Origin: Membranipora membranacea
Lineage: Eukaryota > Bryozoa > Gymnolaemata > Cheilostomatida > Membraniporidae
Length of the DNA: 64,000 nucleotides
Assembly: GCA_914767715.1 (NCBI GenBank)
Contig: OU612070.1
Coordinates: forward strand, 2,375,501-2,439,500
Direction of reading: 5' to 3'
A program made the translations under genes and the position numbers. Under the pieces are notes generated by a model. That model was not told where the DNA came from, did not search any database, and saw only the letters and a program-made list of their open reading frames with translations. Below, piece after piece: positions 58,601 through 64,000 of this stretch (position 1 is the stretch's first letter; every line of letters starts with the position of its first letter).

Positions 58601-61600
58601 GACATGGCCTTTTTGTTGTTTGTAATCTTCTAACCATTGGCTGCTCTAATGTTCAGTCCACAGTTGATTGGTCGATGTATCTGTTTGTTTTGATATTGAT
58701 GGCAGCATGCTTTTGTGGCCACAGCACATGTGTAACACTTTCAATGAGTTCCAGTGAGAGATACATTTTACTTTAGTGGGGCTAATCGCATTGAAGAAAT
58801 TTGCCACACTCATGGATTTATAACATCATATTATATCTCTCCACGTTTACATGCAAGGTAAGCAACACAATAGGCGGTCAGTTGGAAATTTTGCTGTCAC
58901 ACATTTTTGAAATTTTGATTTTGGTAATTAAATATCTAGCTGTGCGCAAAAATTGTCTTCACGAATTCCAAAATTTGGCGCTAACAATCTGCCGTAGCAT
59001 CTCTCTGACTACTTATGATTTTGAGGATTGTGCATTTATTGACAATGAAGCCAGGCAGTTTTCATGCATGCTACAAGTTTTTTCTCTTTACTATGAATTC
59101 ACTATCTTCAGACATGCATGTAAAATGTTGTTAAAAAGTGAGATCGGTCTCCCACAGACAGCGTTAGCTGTATAACTGGGTTCTACTTAAGTTAGATTAT
59201 TGTGACATGACACAAACTACAGGATATATGTCTGTGTTGTGTCTGTGTAAGTTTTAAACAAGGACTCCAGACTTGACAAACTACATTATTCGTATAATCT
59301 AGTATTGGGAATATTATTATAAAGCTAATTGACACTCCACATATACATGAACATGTAATATGTATGGATTGGTGTATTTATCATTATCATGTCTTGAGTG
59401 ACAGTGGAAATTGCTGCTACACCAAAACGAGCTATGATTGTATTTACATTGATTTTGTTTGGTTTCATTTTATATTCTTGAGTGGGTTTACTTAAGTCCC
59501 ATGATATGGGTGCTACAAATAATATACTCCGGCTGCAGAGAGGTAAATTGTGGCATACTATCTATGTTACGGCTAGTAAAACTTGACAATGTCAATTCTG
59601 CAACAAACTCGGTTCAATCCTTTTCCAACCTGAGACAATAGATTGAAAATAAATGGCCTGTAGCTAATAGCAGCAATATGCCATAAACAGTGCATGATTA
59701 CCTGCTGCCGAACTTCACACCTGCCCTCCTAATACAATACTACAGATATACTGTCTCTCATCGTAGTGTTTCCTTTTGCGAGAACCGCTTCCCCTTACCG
59801 AATAATAATGACATTTTTGTTTTCTCTTTACACATAGTGAATGCTTCCCGCTCTTTTTGTGGAAAACTTATGTTGCCAATCCCAGTAACAAAAACCACCA
59901 GCTTATTATGTGTTTGGTCAAGTGACTTGTGAAATCACTGTAAACATTGTCTTTGGCAGCATTTTGATATGGCTTTCAATGGTTCTTCCATAAAAAAATG
60001 ATTCACCAGCACTTGCTGTTATGTATTTATTGCAAGCTCCGTGTAGGTTGAGCCACTAGGATGTGGTAACAGTGGTATTTAGTTGTATTGCAAAAAATCA
60101 GAGTATATAACATTGAGATGAAAAGTGAAGAATTTCACAGGTGTTAAAATCATTCTATTTAGCAAACAATTTACCATGATAATGGCAGGGCACAATGCTT
60201 CTCGCCCATCCATATAACAGGGCATGAGAAAACCTGGGAGTGCAGGCAGAGATATTATTATTCTCTTTAACACCAGAATCAAAGGCAATATTTACTATTG
60301 GTACATCAAAGACTTATTGTTTGTACTGGAAAACGACATAATTGCGCTTGTGAATGGCCGTTTTTACTCATTCTACCCTCTAATTTTGATAATTGACTTC
60401 CCCTTTCTATTCAGCATTGAATCTAGAATCTGAAAAGTCTTGTAATTAATGATTATGGCCGGGCATGAAATAGAATAATAATTGCAAATGGGTCTTTCAA
60501 GTCATTCTGTCGATCTGAAGGGTCTCAGCTGGTCGGATGCGGTCTAGGTTGGATGCGCGGGAAAGCTGAACACTAGAACCCCACCGCCATAATTTAAAAT
60601 AGATAGAATTGTTGCTTTGCACTCAGGAAAGGTAAATGGTGTGTCTCCATCATCCTTCACTGCATTAGGGCTAAATTAGCCCGAGTTCGTAAACCGTTAT
60701 ATTGTTGAGCACCAGTCCCCCCCCCTTAAATAGTTTCATTTCTCAAGCTTGAACTGTCGACACAATTGAGGCCGGAACTTGCCAATATTTATTTGGTTGT
60801 ATCATTTATGCTGTCTGTTGGAATTAAGATCAAAACTAGCATTTATCTAACAAATCAAGTTCTTCTATTGTTTGACTGCAGCTCTAATATGATAAGAAAG
60901 ATAGACCTATTACTATGTGTGAGGATAAGGACACATTTCAGTTGGATTTTGTTTCGGGTATCAGTTTTTCAAATTTGGTAGTTTATGCTCTTACGACACG
61001 ACCATCGTTAATTGTTGGGACCAGGACCCATCCAAATATGTGAATGGTCGATAAACATGCCCTCCATCTGGCAACCCCACATCACTCCCACCTATGGACA
61101 ATAAGCTAATACTGATTCTACAGAGTGACATTTCTCAGTTTGGTGTCACTACACTGATTCAGCTCAGTTGGTGTTTTATTTATAGTCCCAGTTATTATTT
61201 TCTCAGATAATCCCTTCTTACACAAACAGCAAAGACCTAAGCTGTCAAAATCTCAAAACCTCACAGCAATTTGGTCCAAAACATTGTTCAGGTATTGTTA
61301 TGACATCATTAGTCCAGAGAGCATTGTAATCATGTTTGAGAATCTAAGAAAAATATTTATTGTGTGTTATAGACCTGTTTTTGTAGAAGGAACGATCAAT
61401 TACATCCAGTCTGTTTGTTTTGATTACGATTTTGACATTTCAATACAGAGAATAATTGTGGAGCCTTTTCACACTCTGGACCTCAGCTGAATGTTACAGT
61501 GTGAGAATAAATCCCTGTCGACCCCAAAGTAAAAGGCCACTGCAATCTCATTTAGGCTCAGATTTTGGTATGATTTATCCTGACCAAATTCATGTAGGTT

Positions 61601-62462
61601 TATTTTTTTTTCCATAGTTAGATATCTGGAAAAACAGTTTTCCTGAACAAATGATTTAATTTTACCATGTGGGCATTGTATTTCTCTCAATGGTAAAGTG
61701 GTTACACCATTGTACAACCTCTAGGTCATGGTCCCGATAACCGAAATATGCATATCATAACATTTCGATACTGGATGGACTTATTGCTTTATCAATTAAA
61801 TCCTAATTATGTTCTTACTCAACGGAACCCTGCACTGTATGCAGATCCACGCAATCACCACCCACCATTGGACCAATAGTTAGTCATTTCTCTTATACTT
61901 CTGCCCTGACCTCAGACTGACTTGATGGCCCAAGTTTGGGCTGATACGCCGACCTCCACCCCACTTCACCTCTATCTCCAATTCTTATATGCTCAGATCA
62001 TTTACATCACTCTACATCAGACATTCATCTACGGGATTAAAAATTTGTAGCCATCATTCACTGAAACAACCGCAAATCTGGGATACTTTTAATACTGTGT
62101 CGATGTTGGGCTATCTACAGCCCGCAACCTTTTGGTCCTCAAATTCAAAACGTTGTTGGTAACCGAATGTGGATACATTTTGATTCAGAATTATTGCATA
62201 GTGTATTGACTGATGGTCAGTGTTTCAGCTGTGGAATCTTATACTTATACTTATCAATTTTAGAAAACAGCCAGCTAGAAGTAACAGCCTAAAGATGCCT
62301 CATACAAGTACATCATCTCATAAGAGCAGAAACAAGCAGGGTGGTGGCGCTGCCGATGACATGACGCTTACACACTTCTCTCCTATACTGAGGATGGGTC
62401 TCCCTCCATGCCCCGATGTTAACGTCAATCAAGCTGAGCAAGGAAACTCCGCTATAAGCAAG
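52666..62462 (+). CDS. Unrecognised Ser/Pro/Lys-rich protein, partial, 4 exons seen
   Basis: Exons: 52666-54745, 55138-55309, 55725-55870, 62264-62462, all with GT-AG junctions and consistent phase. About 865 residues are visible. The first exon follows an acceptor-like AAG at 52663-52665 and is open from its first base (GELNENKPFTVK before the ATG at 52701). It is therefore either an internal exon or one that starts at 52701. The last exon ends in a donor (AAG|GTGAGA), so the gene continues past the window. The protein is largely disordered and basic, rich in S, P, T and K, with KISRIGKPVKKPSS, KSGLRKPLTFNKS, RRSLKNPKSGS and VIQRRKSSPALK. No catalytic domain or membrane segment is visible. 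The composition is like cytoskeleton-associated scaffolds, but I cannot name the family. Confidence 0.75.
55871..62263 (+). other. Large intron of the 52.7-kb gene
   Basis: About 6.4 kb with no exon I can support. Contains the second palindrome copy at 56821-56853. Confidence 0.5.
56821..56853. repeat. Palindrome, second copy
   Basis: The AGAGTAAGGATATATCCTT core, as at 44418-44467, with one base change in the right arm (TTATTCT for TTACTCT). Confidence 0.75.
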
Positions 62463-64000
62463 GTGAGATAATAATGGATCAGGTCAAAGCGCTTGGTCTG
62501 ATTTGATCAGGAAGTTTGGGAGAACTACCTTTTTTACGGAGAAAGTAGATTTTTTTGGGAGTTCCTAAATAACAATCAGGAACTGTAGTTTACTCAGTAA
62601 GACAATGGAATATTCAACCTGAGGTTATTACAGTTCCGGGTATATTTTTTTGCAAACCCTCAAATATGTCAGACATCACTGACCTAAATGCAAACAGATT
62701 TGAACTTAGATTAGGTATAAATCTATGATGCTATCAACCTGCCTAGACAGCAGATTGAAATTAGTCATCGCATTCTGTAAAATACACAGTTTGCTCATGT
62801 TTTGACACAAATTCTCGTGTGCTGTGTAAATTTGAGCAGCTGTTCGGGCGCCGAGGTTCTAAGCCCCTCACAGCTTGATCACACATGTTTTTATGAATGA
62901 AATTCTTTTTGTTCTCTTGCAACCCAGCAGTCCGTGAGCTGTCGAAATGTAAATGTGTGAAATTCCTTTTTATCCGCTCTGCGTCAGCGCTTGCAAGTCA
63001 GCAAAGTGTAGGCCTTCAGCCCCACTTACTGTATTAAAATGATGCACATTCTAACTTCAATCAGAAATTTTGACTTGTAGGGTTAAGAAACCCTTTGAAT
63101 GTTTTCAGTAGTGAACACATCAAAATCTGAATACCGTATACCAAAGTTCAACATCGGGTACAGAATGCAATGAGTTGTATTTTGTTTGTAATCTCTGGAT
63201 GTATGAGACAGTGTTGTCTCTCGTAACTTTAAGTAGGCAACTCTGCATGTGCGCCATTGTATCCCCTTTATGAAATACACTAGAGGTAGCTTGGGATTGA
63301 GACTGAAATCCTCCCCAGAAAAATAATAAACTACTACATGTCAAAGCACTGTCAGAAAAAAACCTGATCAGTATCACGAGTGATGTCATTCTTGTCTGGC
63401 ATATGCCATGAGCTAATACGGGCTATCGGATTTCTGGTTACTTTTTGTCTTTATTAAATCTTCTGAAGTTTGCCTATAGTTATTATTTGATTATCGCCTA
63501 TGATACAGGCTATTTAGTCTGTTTGTAACAAAGCAAATCTCTCTCAATTGATTTTTCATTTTTTGTCAGAGCTGGGAGTTCTTTCAAACTAGCTCTCAGA
63601 CAATAAGGAGGAGCCTACTTAGGGATAACCAGATTTATCAATTTCCTTTTTATGTTTCTGTGATGGCGCGATGTGATGGCGCGATGGTGTAATTACTTCA
63701 TAATGAAAAAACCTCTGCCGTAATATTGTTACAAATACATAATCAACAACAAACTGGCCTGTGAAGTCCCGGTATTGAAATCATCAACACTTTTAGATTT
63801 CTCCTGTTTTGACGGGAAAGAAAAATGTTGGTCATCCCAACCAGAAATGGCATCCGTATGAACATTATCACTTGACCAAAAGACTGGATAAAAGATTGAT
63901 TTTCAGATAAGTCGTATGTGAGTGAAAATCTTCACAATTATTATTGTAATACTATCGAATTATTTTTAAAATAGATTACAAACTTTGAAGCTGTGTCATT
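62463..64000 (+). other. Continuing intron, nothing else seen
   Basis: Follows a donor at 62463. There is a short direct repeat, GATGGCGCGATG, at about 63663-63685. No further exon is recognised before the window ends. Confidence 0.4.

Noticed and set aside
58801-59175. 124-residue plus-strand open frame
   Set aside because: No recognisable motifs; lies in an intron of the 52.7-kb gene and is most likely chance.

Overview
This is a stretch of animal (metazoan) nuclear DNA. Genes are split by canonical GT-AG introns, the base composition is AT-rich, and there are many non-LTR retrotransposons, tRNA-derived SINE-like sequences and small inverted-repeat DNA elements. The proteins match metazoan families, but nothing in the window fixes the phylum. 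A marine invertebrate is my best guess, based on intron sizes and the mix of Jockey/CR1-type LINEs; this is inference only.

Three host genes can be read. (1) On the minus strand, 18244 down to 6801, is POT1, the single-strand telomere-binding shelterin subunit, in about 14 exons. OB1 and OB2 are well supported by phase-consistent exons. The C-terminal OB-fold exons are recognisable, and two joining exons are tentative. (2) On the plus strand, 26387-33976, is a complete TBCE (tubulin folding cofactor E) in 12 phase-consistent exons encoding 525 aa: CAP-Gly, leucine-rich repeats, then a ubiquitin-like domain. (3) On the plus strand from 52666 to beyond the window edge is a Ser/Pro/Lys-rich protein I do not recognise, with four exons visible and both ends missing.

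Layout: 0.7-4.8 kb holds SINE-like copies and decayed LINE pieces. 6.1-18.3 kb holds POT1, with a 37-bp minisatellite in one intron, a 2.6-kb foldback element carrying a nested TTAA element in another, and a LINE 3' end with a long AATC tail. 18.7-25.3 kb is a retrotransposon cluster: a long hairpin, an RT fragment, and a PHD-endonuclease-RT LINE inserted into an older antisense LINE. 26.3-34.5 kb is TBCE. 34.5-36.7 kb has two inverted-repeat elements. 36.7-52.6 kb has no gene I can support. 52.7-64 kb is the third gene and its introns.

The most striking observation is that the POT1 minisatellite begins exactly at an exon's 5' splice site. Nearly every unit repeats that donor, giving about 28 tandem candidate donors, and use of any but the first would put a stop codon in the message. 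Next in interest are several DNA elements with exact target-site duplications (8, 8, 9, 9 and 10 bp, and TTAA) that define apparently separate non-autonomous families.
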